A stretch of 64,000 nt of DNA, taken from positions 1 to 64,000 of the forward strand of contig NZ_JZTW01000015.1 in the NCBI RefSeq assembly GCF_000962805.1, read 5' to 3'. Below, in pieces: positions 49,411 to 58,221 of the stretch. Positions within the stretch are counted from its first letter, which is position 1. Each line of letters starts with the position of its first letter. The notes under the pieces are model-generated. The model was not told where the DNA came from and ran no database searches. It was given only the letters and a program-made list of their open reading frames with translations. The DNA comes from Pseudarthrobacter chlorophenolicus (lineage in GTDB: Bacteria; Actinomycetota; Actinomycetes; Actinomycetales; Micrococcaceae). The translations under genes and the position numbers were made by a program.

Positions 49411-51903
49411 GTGACCCAGCAGCCGCAAGCCCCTTCCAAGCCCGCAGCACAGCAGCCGGACGACGCCATCTACGCACAGATTGCCGAGGAGCTGGGCGTC
49501 AAAGCCTGGCAGGTAAAGGCTGCCGTCGATCTGCTTGACGGCGGGTCGACGGTCCCGTTCATTGCCCGGTACCGCAAGGAAGCCACCGGAACGCTGGATG
49601 ACGGCCAGCTCCGCGACCTGGAAGAACGGCTGCGCTACCTCCGGGAACTTGCCGACCGCCGTCGCGCGATCTTGGAAGCCATCGAGGCCCAGGGCCAGCT
49701 GACCCCCGAGCTGAAGAAGGCCATCCTGGCAGCGGACACCAAGTCCAGGCTTGAAGACATCTACCTGCCTTTCAAGTCCAAGCGGCGCACCAAGGCACAA
49801 ATAGCGCGCGAAGCTGGACTTGAGCCGCTCGCCGACGCACTTGTGAAACGGCCCGAGCTCGACCCGGAGCGCGAAGCCGCCAAGTACCTCAACTCCGAAC
49901 ACGCCATCGGTGACGCGGCTACGGCCCTCGCCGGTGCCCGCGCCATCCTCGTGGAGCGGGTCGCCCAGGACCCAGATCTTGCGGCCACGCTCCGCGAGCG
50001 TCTCTGGACGCAGGGCCGGATGGTGTCCCGTGTGAAGAAAGGCAAAGAGACGGACGGCCAGAACTTCGCCGACTACTTCGACTTCACCCAGGCGCCCTCT
50101 GGGATGCCCTCCCACCGTGTGCTGGCGCTGCTGCGTGGGGAGAAGGACGGCGTCCTTGAGCTTGATCTCGCCGAGGCGGATCCCGCGGACGACGACGCCC
50201 TGGCCGCCTCACGGGCACGCTACGAGTCCGCGGTGGCAAGGTTCCTCGGGGTCGCCCACCGCGGCCGGCCCGCCGACGCGTGGCTGATGCAGACCGCCCA
50301 GATTGCATGGAAATCCCGGGTGCTGGCCCGGCTCACCGCTGACCTGCGGGGCAGGATGTTCGCGGCGGCCGAGGACGAGGCAGTCCGGGTGTTCGCCGCG
50401 AACCTCCGGGATGTCCTCCTGGCTGCGCCGGCCGGCAATCGGCCCACCCTCGGCCTGGACCCGGGGCTGCGCACCGGCGTGAAGGTTGCGGTGGTGGACG
50501 GTACCGGCAAGGTGGTTGCCACGGACACCGTGTACCCCCATGCTCCGGCCAGGAAATGGGATGAGGCGTTGGCGTCGCTGGTAAAACTGGCGCGGCAGCA
50601 CGCCGTCGAACTCGTGGCCATCGGCAACGGAACGGCATCTCGGGAGACTGACAGGCTTGCCGCCGAGCTGATCAAGCTCCTTCCGGACGTGGACCGGAAG
50701 CCGCAGAAGCTGGTGGTCTCCGAAGCCGGAGCATCTGTCTACTCGGCCTCGGCGCTCGCCGCCGCCGAACTCCCCGGCATGGATGTTTCCCTTCGTGGCG
50801 CGGTATCCATTGCCCGGCGTTTGCAGGACCCCCTCGCGGAACTCGTGAAAATCGATCCCAAGTCCATCGGCGTAGGCCAGTACCAGCACGACGTCACCGC
50901 ATCAAAGCTGGACCGGAGCTTGGACGCGGTGGTGGAGGACTGCGTGAACGCCGTCGGCGTCGACGTCAACACCGCCTCGCCAGCCCTCCTGAGCCGGGTG
51001 GCCGGCGTGGGGCCCCTGCTCAGTGAAAACATCGTGGCGTACCGAAACGAAAACGGCCCATTCGGCAAGCGTTCGGACCTCAAGAAGGTGCCACGGCTGG
51101 GTGCCAAGGCCTTTGAGCAGTGCGCCGGGTTCCTCCGGATTACCGGGGGAGCAGAGCCGCTTGACGCGTCCAGCGTGCACCCGGAGTCCTATGCCGTGGC
51201 CCGGAAGGTCCTGGTGGCGGCAGGCTCGGCGCCGGCCTCGTCACTGGATCCCCGAGACTTTGTGGACGACACCTTCGGCCTGCCCACCGTGACTGACATC
51301 CTGGCCGAGCTCGACAAACCGGGCCGTGACCCGCGCCCGGCGTTCACCACTGCCTCGTTCTCCGAAGGCATCGAAAAGATTTCCGACCTGAAACCCGGAA
51401 TGGTCCTGGAGGGTACGGTCACCAACGTGGCCGCCTTCGGAGCTTTTGTGGATGTGGGCGTGCACCAGGACGGGCTGGTCCACGTGTCCGCCCTGGCGAA
51501 CCGCTTCGTGTCCGATCCCCGCGAGGTGGTGAAGTCCGGCCAGGTGGTGCGCGTCAAGGTGCTGGAAGCGGATCCGGACCGTAAGAGGATTTCCCTGACG
51601 CTAAGACTCGACGACGAACCGGGCCAGCGCGGGCAGGCTCCCCGCAGTCCGGGGGCGGGCGGGCAGCGCCCCGCGGGTTCGTCTGCAGGAGGCGCCAAGG
51701 CACGCGATTCACGCAAGGGCGGCCCGGGTGCCGTGCCGCAAGGTGAACGAAAGGCCGGCGGGGGCCAGGGCGGTAAGAGTGCAGGAGGCCGAAACCCGGG
51801 TTCCACCGGCGGAGGCTCCGGCAGCCACGGTTCTGCTCCCCAGCCTTCGCCTGCGAACACGGCCATGGCCGAGGCCCTTCGCCGGGCCGGGCTGGGGAAG
51901 TAA
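49411..51903 (+). CDS. tex: Tex-like S1 RNA-binding transcription accessory protein
   Basis: From GTG 49411 this 830-aa protein has the Tex layout: the Tex_N helical module (DAIYAQIAEELGVKAWQVKAAVDLLDGGSTVPFIARYRKEATG), a YqgF/RNase H-like domain (RPTLGLDPGLRTGVKVAVVDGTGKVV), helix-hairpin-helix repeats (VDVNTASPALLSRVAGVGPLLSENIVAYRNENG) and an S1 domain (PGMVLEGTVTNVAAFGAFVDVGVHQDGLVHVSAL). The last ~90 residues are an added Gly/Arg/Ser/Pro-rich tail. Tex binds RNA and assists transcription and translation. The tail is typical of actinobacterial copies. Confidence 0.95.
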   Translation: MTQQPQAPSKPAAQQPDDAIYAQIAEELGVKAWQVKAAVDLLDGGSTVPFIARYRKEATGTLDDGQLRDLEERLRYLRELADRRRAILEAIEAQGQLTPELKKAILAADTKSRLEDIYLPFKSKRRTKAQIAREAGLEPLADALVKRPELDPEREAAKYLNSEHAIGDAATALAGARAILVERVAQDPDLAATLRERLWTQGRMVSRVKKGKETDGQNFADYFDFTQAPSGMPSHRVLALLRGEKDGVLELDLAEADPADDDALAASRARYESAVARFLGVAHRGRPADAWLMQTAQIAWKSRVLARLTADLRGRMFAAAEDEAVRVFAANLRDVLLAAPAGNRPTLGLDPGLRTGVKVAVVDGTGKVVATDTVYPHAPARKWDEALASLVKLARQHAVELVAIGNGTASRETDRLAAELIKLLPDVDRKPQKLVVSEAGASVYSASALAAAELPGMDVSLRGAVSIARRLQDPLAELVKIDPKSIGVGQYQHDVTASKLDRSLDAVVEDCVNAVGVDVNTASPALLSRVAGVGPLLSENIVAYRNENGPFGKRSDLKKVPRLGAKAFEQCAGFLRITGGAEPLDASSVHPESYAVARKVLVAAGSAPASSLDPRDFVDDTFGLPTVTDILAELDKPGRDPRPAFTTASFSEGIEKISDLKPGMVLEGTVTNVAAFGAFVDVGVHQDGLVHVSALANRFVSDPREVVKSGQVVRVKVLEADPDRKRISLTLRLDDEPGQRGQAPRSPGAGGQRPAGSSAGGAKARDSRKGGPGAVPQGERKAGGGQGGKSAGGRNPGSTGGGSGSHGSAPQPSPANTAMAEALRRAGLGK

Positions 51904-51997
51904 GCCCGGACCCACCGGGGAAACACGCGGCAGCCCCGGACCGGGCCAATGGAGCCGTGGGCTTTCGGGCGGGGCAGCTTTCTGCAAGGGTGGGGCC

Positions 51998-52348
51998 ATG
52001 ACCTATTTCCTGGAGTACACGATCCCTGCCGCATCAAGCGACGCCGAGTTTGAGTTTCCCCACGATGAGATCAATTCCGGCACCACCATTCCGCTGGCCC
52101 AGACCGACGCCGAGGTGGTCCACTCCTCGGAACTGCCCGCGCGCACCAGCATCGTGGGCGCGACGGTACCCGAAGCAAAGCTCGAGGCTGAGCAACTGAT
52201 CTCGCACAGCCGCGCCTCGGAAGCCGCGCTGTACTTTGATCCCTCAGAGTCGCTGGGCACTGGCGTTGGAACGCTCGTGGCCACCTTCACGGACGGCGGG
52301 GGCTGGCAGGACACGTCGGCCGAGGATCCGCAGGGCCGCACGTTTTAG
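51998..52348 (+). CDS. Hypothetical protein
   Basis: This 116-aa soluble, acidic protein starts at ATG 51998. It begins MTYFLEYTIPAASSDAEFEF and ends with a Gly-rich strand GTGVGTLVATFTDGGGW. It has many Ser/Thr and no Cys. I recognise no family. It ends 4 bp from the convergent DUF2071 gene. The longer frame upstream lies within tex and is rejected. Confidence 0.6.
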   Translation: MTYFLEYTIPAASSDAEFEFPHDEINSGTTIPLAQTDAEVVHSSELPARTSIVGATVPEAKLEAEQLISHSRASEAALYFDPSESLGTGVGTLVATFTDGGGWQDTSAEDPQGRTF

Positions 52349-52352
52349 CGGG

Positions 52353-53198
52353 TCATCCCGGAACCTGGCTCCCCAGCAGGCGCGGCTTGCCGAACCTCGT
52401 CTGCACCCCCGGCGAGTAGAGCACGGACTCCGGCGGTCCTTCCGCCCTGATCCCCGCAGACTCAACCAGCCCGTCCGCCAGCGTATGGACAGCTGCGTCA
52501 AAGAGCGGCCAGGGGCTGTGCGTATTGGGGATGAAGGCGGTCCGGCCGAAGAAGCGGCCGTGCATGCCGAACCGTGCCGTCAGGAAGACGGACAACGGGT
52601 CTGCCGCCGCCGCGCCGAGTCGGGGAACGACCGTAAAATCGCTGCCGACCCGTGTACCGCCGAAGCGGCGTACCGAGTAGCCCACCGGGAAGGCCCCGCC
52701 GCCCGATGCCGTGGTTCCGGCCTCCGACGGGCTCGTGAGCAGTCCACCGGCCCCCACAGGAAAGGCCGGCCAGCGCCGGATCCTTGACCAGACGTAGGGG
52801 ATTCCCACTGCCCGGGTGGCCATCACCACCGGCAGCCGGTTGGCGTCCAGGCTCAGGAACACCACGCCGCGCGTCCCGTTCGGCTCACGTGAATAGAGCC
52901 GAACGTTGACCTCGTTGAAGCTACCCAGATAGGGGATGCCGGGCCCGCGCCCCAGCCCGGCCTGTTCCATCCGGAATCCAATCAGGCCCACCCAGGAACT
53001 GCCATCAAAGACGTCCGGCCGCACTCCTGCCGGCATGAACTGCGCGGCCACGGACTCATCGATGCGCCAGTGCAGGAAAACGGCGTCCAGCCAGCGCTGG
53101 TCGGAGAGCACGGGGGCGGGCAGCCCGGGAGGGTGGGGCCACTGGTTGTCCGTGGGCCGCACCGCATGCGGACCACCGCTGGGAGGTGGAACAGTCAT
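52353..53198 (-). CDS. DUF2071 family protein
   Basis: This 281-aa protein matches DUF2071 (YqjF-like, acetoacetate decarboxylase-like fold): LSDQRWLDAVFLHWRIDESVAAQFMPAGVRPDVFDGSSWVGLIGFRM near the N-terminus, SFNEVNVRLYSREPNGTRGVVFLSLDANRLPVVMATR and SVFLTARFGMHG later. No catalytic Lys equivalent is obvious to me. The function of the family is unknown. It lies 76 bp after an epimerase-like gene on the same strand. Confidence 0.85.
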   Translation of the reverse strand: MTVPPPSGGPHAVRPTDNQWPHPPGLPAPVLSDQRWLDAVFLHWRIDESVAAQFMPAGVRPDVFDGSSWVGLIGFRMEQAGLGRGPGIPYLGSFNEVNVRLYSREPNGTRGVVFLSLDANRLPVVMATRAVGIPYVWSRIRRWPAFPVGAGGLLTSPSEAGTTASGGGAFPVGYSVRRFGGTRVGSDFTVVPRLGAAAADPLSVFLTARFGMHGRFFGRTAFIPNTHSPWPLFDAAVHTLADGLVESAGIRAEGPPESVLYSPGVQTRFGKPRLLGSQVPG

Positions 53199-53274
53199 GG
53201 CTGAAGCCTAGACGGCGCGAAGCGGCGCGGGAGACCGACGGCATGAACTCCTGGCCCGTCACCGTCCGAGCCCC

Positions 53275-54135
53275 TTACGGGTGCCGTACCCCGTGCCCGC
53301 CCAGGACTTCCCGGTATCCTTCCCGGAAAGTGGGGAAAGTGAACGGGAAGCCGCTGGCCCGCAGGAGCGCGTTGGAGCATCTCTTGTTGCCGCCGCGTGC
53401 AGGCCCAGCGTCACCCACGGCCGGTTCGGGCAGCTTCATTTCGGTGGCCAGGAACCGGAGCACCGAGCCCAGGTCCGCGGCCTCGTTGTCCACTCCGATA
53501 TAGACGGGCGCTGGGGCGCTTTCCATCGTCGCAAGATGCACGACGGCGGCAGCGGCGTCATCCCGGTGGATGCGGTTGGTGTACCGGACGTCCTCCGGGA
53601 TCACCGCTGAGCCGCTCCGCACCTGGTCGATCAGCCGGGTCCGGCCGGGACCGTAGATACCGCCGAGCCGCAGGGACACCGCCGCGGTACCGGAACCGGC
53701 AAGCCTCGAACGCAGCAGGTCCTCGGCCTCCACCAAAACCCTGCCGGAGAAACCGCCCGGCTCCGGTGCCTGCCCTTCGTCCACCCAACCGCCGCCGGCG
53801 TCGCCGTACACAGCCGTGGACGAGACAAAGAGCACCCGGCCGGGGATCACGCCGTCGCGCTCCAAAGCGTCCAGTACGTGGGACACGCCGTCCACATAGG
53901 CGGCGCGGTACGCGTCTTCACTGGGTGCGTCCGCAGCAACGGCAATCACGACGGCGGACGTGTCCGCCGGGACCGGCGGCAGCTGCGCGGAGCTCAGGTC
54001 AGCCGTCACGCCTTCGATGGCTGCCGGAAGTTTGGAGGGCGAGCGGCGCCAGCCGACGACCCGGTGGCCCAGGGCGGCGAACCGAAGCCCGGCCTCCGTG
54101 CCCAGGTCGCCGCAACCCGCCAGAAGGATAGTCAT
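53275..54135 (-). CDS. NAD(P)-dependent epimerase/reductase-like protein
   Basis: This 286-aa protein is an atypical extended SDR. The cofactor-binding loop is LLAGCGDLGTEAGLRFAALGHRVVGWRR, fitting a short G-x-G-x2-G fold. The segment VLFVSSTAVYGDAGGGWVDEGQ carries Ser and a Y-G pair as in epimerases, and RLGGIYGPGRTRLIDQ follows. It probably acts on a nucleotide sugar or a small carbonyl. The gene begins 3 bp after the MSMEG_6728-family gene ends, so the two are one operon. Confidence 0.87.
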   Translation of the reverse strand: MTILLAGCGDLGTEAGLRFAALGHRVVGWRRSPSKLPAAIEGVTADLSSAQLPPVPADTSAVVIAVAADAPSEDAYRAAYVDGVSHVLDALERDGVIPGRVLFVSSTAVYGDAGGGWVDEGQAPEPGGFSGRVLVEAEDLLRSRLAGSGTAAVSLRLGGIYGPGRTRLIDQVRSGSAVIPEDVRYTNRIHRDDAAAAVVHLATMESAPAPVYIGVDNEAADLGSVLRFLATEMKLPEPAVGDAGPARGGNKRCSNALLRASGFPFTFPTFREGYREVLGGHGVRHP

Positions 54136-54138
54136 GGG

Positions 54139-55059
54139 TTACGGTGCCTCCACAGGGAAGAATACGCGCGGGTCCTGCAGGAGGGCCGGGTAGGTGAACG
54201 CGGAACGGTCGATGATTTCGGTGACAGTGAAATGCCTGCCGAACCTGCCGTCGTCCAGGGTGATGGGCCGGCCCGTCACCTGGCCCACGGCGAATTTGGC
54301 GCCCTTCTCGAACGGAACGGCAACCGGGGTCTTTCCCGGCAGGGTGGAGAAGGCTTCCTCCTGGGCGAGCCGCTTGCGGGTGGGCTTCTTGGCCTGCGGC
54401 TTGGGCGCGGCCTTCCGCGACTGCTTCGAGGGCCGCCGGGACTTCTCCTCGAGGTACACAGGGGTGTAGTCGTCGTCCGAGCCGGGCGCGCCTGCCGTGG
54501 CGGCATTGCCCCGGCCGACAGGCGGCAGCGCCACTGTGTCCAGCGTCTGGGGATGCACGTCCGCATGCGGGTCCCGGAGGATCCACAGGATTTCGCCCTC
54601 GGGCTCCTGCGGCAGGAACTCATGCCGGGGTTCGGGCCAGATGTAGTCCATCTCCGGAATCGCGTCAGAAAAGAGGGGACTGTAGAACTTGGAATCCTTG
54701 TGGACCAGTTTGGACCGGTGGCTGAGGTGGAAGTCCGGCTCGCCAAGCCACGGCGGCAGCAGGATCTTCGACGCGTAGTCCGGATGTGCCGCCTGCGGGG
54801 CGAACTCGGCGATGTTTGCGCGCGTGTTGTCCGGGTGGCCGCGTTCCATCCATTCGTCCACCATGGCCAGGCCGTACATGGTGAGGGCCGGGACGTAGCC
54901 CATCCACATCCGGATCGCCGGGTGGGTCTGCCACCCGTAGCCGGGAAGGACCAGCGCGCGGAGGGTCTGCAGGGCTTCCACCCGCTGTTTGCCCAGCCGG
55001 GCGGTGTCCAGTGCAGCGGCGCTCTGCCGGAAATCAGGGTACGGGAGGAAGGTTTGCAT
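54139..55059 (-). CDS. MSMEG_6728 family protein
   Basis: From ATG 55059 this 306-aa protein opens MQTFLPYPDFRQSAAALD and continues TARLGKQRVEALQTLRAL, GYGWQTHPAIRMWMGYVPALTMYGLAMVDEWMERG, then HRSKLVHKDSKFYSPLF, which are the MSMEG_6728-family hallmarks. A Lys/Arg/Pro-rich linker separates this domain from a C-terminal 80-aa segment (RFGRHFTVTEIIDRSAFTYPALLQDPRVFFP). Function unknown; I suspect nucleic-acid contact from the basic linker. The frame above 55059 is unlike the family. Confidence 0.87.
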   Translation of the reverse strand: MQTFLPYPDFRQSAAALDTARLGKQRVEALQTLRALVLPGYGWQTHPAIRMWMGYVPALTMYGLAMVDEWMERGHPDNTRANIAEFAPQAAHPDYASKILLPPWLGEPDFHLSHRSKLVHKDSKFYSPLFSDAIPEMDYIWPEPRHEFLPQEPEGEILWILRDPHADVHPQTLDTVALPPVGRGNAATAGAPGSDDDYTPVYLEEKSRRPSKQSRKAAPKPQAKKPTRKRLAQEEAFSTLPGKTPVAVPFEKGAKFAVGQVTGRPITLDDGRFGRHFTVTEIIDRSAFTYPALLQDPRVFFPVEAP

Positions 55060-55215
55060 CCATTCAGTCTGACGGCACGTTGCTGATGTGCCAATTGCAG
55101 TGCCGGGCGCCACAGGAAGGCACGCCGGATGTCCAAATAGTGGACGGTTACATACTTGCGGGAGGTCAAACCACTAAGATCACCGCAACCCATCCCGCGT
55201 TTTGGAAGCTACCTC

Positions 55216-55797
55216 ATGACATTTTCAGCTGAAAACCCCGCCTCCCGCCCCGCGCAGCCCCGCTACGGACTGATGCTCGGTCCCGAGGCCAATGGCATCC
55301 TTGTCCTCGATGAGTTCACCATCGACCCCGCCGCTGCCCGCCACGAACAGCACGGTTTCCGGGCCGGCATGGCCACCGTCGCCAGGACCATGCGCCGCAT
55401 TGCCGCCCTCCGCGTAGTGATCGCCCTTGTGGCCATCGGCAACCTTCCGCTTTTCCTGCTCTCCAGCGGATGGTGGATCTACGCCGTCTCACTGGCCCTC
55501 GTGATCGGGGTTCACACGGCGGTGACGCTGTTGAACCGCCACGAACCGCGCCTGAAGCAGCGCTCCGCACTGGAGCTCCACCTGCACCGCGAACGCAGCG
55601 CTAACTACCGGAAGGTGCGCGACGCCGTGAAGTACATGATCGATACTCCGGCACGCATGAACGAACACCTGTACCTGGAACTGCTCGCCGTCAAGCGCGT
55701 GGCCCTGAACCTGGCGCACGGCACCGTGGCCCTGCTGGACACCTCTGACGACTCCGCGTGGAAGGTGCGCATCGTCCGGGAGATTCCAGCCAGCTGA
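55216..55797 (+). CDS. Hypothetical protein with two membrane helices
   Basis: This 193-aa protein has a soluble N-terminal part, two hydrophobic helices (ALRVVIALVAIGNLPLFLLSS and WWIYAVSLALVIGVHTAVTLL, about residues 65-110), a basic helical region and a C-terminal half with RKVRDAVKYMIDTPARMNEHLYLELLAVKRVALNLAHG. I recognise no family. The ATG at 55216 opens a sensible soluble segment. Confidence 0.65.
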   Translation: MTFSAENPASRPAQPRYGLMLGPEANGILVLDEFTIDPAAARHEQHGFRAGMATVARTMRRIAALRVVIALVAIGNLPLFLLSSGWWIYAVSLALVIGVHTAVTLLNRHEPRLKQRSALELHLHRERSANYRKVRDAVKYMIDTPARMNEHLYLELLAVKRVALNLAHGTVALLDTSDDSAWKVRIVREIPAS

Positions 55798-55843
55798 AGC
55801 TGCCCCACCCAGCCTTGGCATTCGAGGCACCACCATTAAGGCG

Positions 55844-55885
55844 AACGACGCCGGCACATCCCTTGTGGGGCGTGCCGGCGTCGTT
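55844..55885. terminator. Strong bidirectional-type terminator
   Basis: AACGACGCCGGCAC (55844-55857) is the exact complement of GTGCCGGCGTCGTT (55872-55885), giving a 14-bp stem. It lies between the convergent ends of the two-helix protein gene and the Rpf-like gene and can serve both. Confidence 0.85.
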
Positions 55886-55931
55886 CTGTGGTCAACGGAA
55901 TTTGTCTATCGCCGACCGGTTTTAGGGCCCG

Positions 55932-56570
55932 CTAGGCGGGGAGCTGGAGTACCTGTCCTTCGAACACCAGGTTGGGGTCCGAGATGGTGTCCAGGTTGGC
56001 GTCGGCAAGGTGCTGCCAACCGCCTGCAATACCCAGCTTATCGGCGACGATGCTCAGGGTGTCGCCGGCTTCCAGGGTGTAGGTCTCGCCGCTGAGAGCT
56101 ACGGAGGTAGCGTGCCGGGCGGGTGCCTGGGCGGCAGGTGCGGCTTCGACGGCCGCGGCCTGGACGGGGGCGGCCTGGACCGGAGCCTGCTGCACTGGTG
56201 CCTGCTGGACCGGGGCGCCGCCCCCGCCGTTCAGGCCAAGCTGGGATGAGCAGGAAGGCCACGCGCCCCAGCCCTGGGAGGCCTGGACCCGTTCAGCCAC
56301 GGCGATCTGCTGTTCGCGGCTGGCGTCTGCCGGAGAACCGGAACCACCGTAGGCCTGCCAGGTGCTGGACGTGAACTGGAGGCCGCCGGAGAATCCGTTG
56401 CCCGTGTTGGTGGACCAGTTGCCGCCGCTCTCACACTGGGCCAGCGAGTCCCACGTTGAGGTGGGGGTGGCTGCGTTGGCAGCGCCGGTGGACAGGGCGA
56501 TGCCCGCTACGGAAAGAGCCGCCACGGTGGCTCCACGGCGCGCAACAGTACGGAAAGAGGATTTATTCAT
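55932..56570 (-). CDS. Rpf-like transglycosylase with LysM domain
   Basis: The 212-aa protein starts at ATG 56570. It has a signal peptide ending ANAA, then a resuscitation-promoting-factor-type lysozyme domain (TWDSLAQCESGGNWSTNTGNGFSGGLQFTSSTWQAYGG) with the catalytic Glu in CESGG. An Ala/Gln/Pro/Val repeat linker (VQQAPVQQAPVQAAPVQAA) leads to a C-terminal LysM (YTLEAGDTLSIVADKLGIAGGWQHLADANLDTISDPNLV). It should cleave peptidoglycan outside the cell and stimulate growth or resuscitation. A long structured leader precedes it. Confidence 0.92.
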   Translation of the reverse strand: MNKSSFRTVARRGATVAALSVAGIALSTGAANAATPTSTWDSLAQCESGGNWSTNTGNGFSGGLQFTSSTWQAYGGSGSPADASREQQIAVAERVQASQGWGAWPSCSSQLGLNGGGGAPVQQAPVQQAPVQAAPVQAAAVEAAPAAQAPARHATSVALSGETYTLEAGDTLSIVADKLGIAGGWQHLADANLDTISDPNLVFEGQVLQLPA

Positions 56571-56901
56571 GGTGGTGATGCTCCTGAAGGCCACCCGCGC
56601 TGGCTCCGTCCCCGAAGATCGTCGCGCTACTGCCCGCCCCTGACAAATAGAGGTCAACGTCGGTGGCTGCCGCTGGGCAGTTCTGGTGAAGGCAGCACCT
56701 GGCATTCATGCGCCCGCCGGACGGGCATGCATTTCACGCTAAAACATAGCCTTGGCGTTATCAAATCGAGATAGGCGCTGACTTTGGGGAACCGGCACCG
56801 CCAGTTGCAGGGGCTGTGGACGGCGACGGCGGCCGCCACCCGGGTGCGCGGCTCCCAGGCCCGGGCAGGCGGGAATCCTCATGGGGGATTATCCTGACCG
56901 G
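56571..56901. other. 331-bp gene-free spacer with structured leader of the Rpf-like gene
   Basis: On the minus strand TTGATA (56764-56759) and TAGCGT (56741-56736) are spaced by 17 nt, giving a likely promoter and a leader of about 160 nt. The leader can fold a stem near 56709-56727, and the ribosome-binding AGGAG lies inside a loop closed by GGTGG and CCACC just before the start codon. This could be a regulatory leader. The plus-strand part, upstream of adenine deaminase, has no clear promoter. Confidence 0.45.
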
Positions 56902-57963
56902 ATGGAAAACTTTGAGGGTGAGCCCGCTGCGCCCGAAACCGGAGTGTCAGAATCCAACGCCGCTGTCCCGGCCCGGCTCCTGCCGGTCGCTGAACTGCAC
57001 CTGCACATCGAAGGCACCCTGCAGCCTGAATTGATCTTTGCCCTCGCCGAACGCAACGGCATCACCCTCCCGTACGCGGACCTTGACGAGCTGCGCCAGC
57101 GGTACGAATTCACGGACCTTCAGTCCTTCCTGGATCTGTACTACGCCAACATGGCCGTACTGCAGACCGAAGAAGACTTCGCGGCCATGACCCACGCCTA
57201 CCTGGAACGTGCGGCGGCCGCCGGCGTCCGGCACGCCGAGATCATGCTGGACCCGCAGGCCCACCTGTCCCGCGGCATCTCGCTGGAGACCTGCGTCAAC
57301 GGCGTGGCATCCGTGCTGGCCACCTCGATGGAGGACTTTGGGATGTCCACCATCCTGATTGCCGCCTTCCTGCGTGACCTCCCCGAAGAGTCGGCCCTCG
57401 ATGTGCTGGACGCCCTGCTGGCCATGGACGCACCGATCGGTGCCATCGGCCTGGATTCTGCGGAGGTGGGCAACCCGCCCGCAAAATTTGAGCGCCTCTA
57501 TGCCAAAGCCCGCGAAGCGGGACTTCGGCTGACGGCCCACGCAGGCGAGGAGGGCCCGGCGTCGTACGTTGTGGAAGCCCTGGACGTCCTGGGTGTGGAA
57601 CGCATCGACCACGGCATCCGCTGCATGGACGACACCGACCTGGTGGAGCGCCTGGTGGACGAGCGGATCCCGCTCACGGTCTGCCCCTTGTCCAACGTCC
57701 GGCTCCGCACGGTGGATACCTTGGCTGACCACCCGCTGCCGGCCATGCTGGCCGCCGGACTCAATGTGTCCGTGAACTCTGACGATCCCGCCTATTTCGG
57801 CGGCTACGTGGATGACAACTTTGCCCAGCTGGAGGCCGTGTTCGAGCTGTCTGAATTCGACAAGGCGAGGCTCGCGGCCAACTCCATCCACTCGTCATTT
57901 GCCTCCGAAGAACGCAAGGCAGAACTGCTGGAGGAACTGAACAGCGGGGAGCTGGCGCACTGA
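56902..57963 (+). CDS. Adenine deaminase, adenosine deaminase-like family
   Basis: From ATG 56902 the 353-aa protein has zinc and catalytic motifs of the adenosine/AMP deaminase superfamily: ELHLHIEGTLQPEL, LTAHAGEEGPASYVVEAL, RIDHGIRCMDD and VSVNSDDPAYFGGYVDDNF. The HLHIEGTL start, FTDLQSFLDLYYANMAVL and NSDDPAYFGGY are characteristic of the adenine-specific branch (Aah1/PA0148 type) rather than adenosine deaminase. It converts adenine to hypoxanthine for purine salvage. Adenosine specificity cannot be fully excluded. Confidence 0.9.
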   Translation: MENFEGEPAAPETGVSESNAAVPARLLPVAELHLHIEGTLQPELIFALAERNGITLPYADLDELRQRYEFTDLQSFLDLYYANMAVLQTEEDFAAMTHAYLERAAAAGVRHAEIMLDPQAHLSRGISLETCVNGVASVLATSMEDFGMSTILIAAFLRDLPEESALDVLDALLAMDAPIGAIGLDSAEVGNPPAKFERLYAKAREAGLRLTAHAGEEGPASYVVEALDVLGVERIDHGIRCMDDTDLVERLVDERIPLTVCPLSNVRLRTVDTLADHPLPAMLAAGLNVSVNSDDPAYFGGYVDDNFAQLEAVFELSEFDKARLAANSIHSSFASEERKAELLEELNSGELAH

Positions 57964-58030
57964 CCGGGGCCTCGCGCGTCGCGGCTGCCCAATCTCCGGC
58001 TAAACTTGGTCCCGCAGGCGGGTCAGGGAC

Positions 58031-58050
58031 GTGCGGGAAAAATCCCGCGC
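58031..58050 (+). promoter_or_regulatory. Small hairpin in the leader region upstream of 58222
   Basis: GCGGGA-AAAA-TCCCGC (58033-58048) is a perfect 6-bp stem with an AAAA loop, extended by one further G-C pair across a G-T. It lies in the 258-bp spacer before the winged-helix/X25 gene. It may terminate the adenine deaminase message or belong to a leader. Confidence 0.35.
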
Positions 58051-58221
58051 CAGCGCAAGAAATGGTCGAGCAGCCGGCCTTACCCGAGACCGCCGCCTCA
58101 GTTGTTGTGACCTGCGCTTCATAGTCAGTCACGACACGCAGAGTTAACCAATTAAAGTCGCGCGATTTAACGGGCACTTGGCAAGATGCTCTCATCGGAT
58201 CGCTCTCACACTAGGGGAATC

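Noticed and set aside
56571..56760. ydaO-type c-di-AMP riboswitch upstream of the Rpf-like gene
   Set aside because: Expected from other actinobacteria, but I do not see the conserved core elements in the right order; kept only as an unidentified structured leader.
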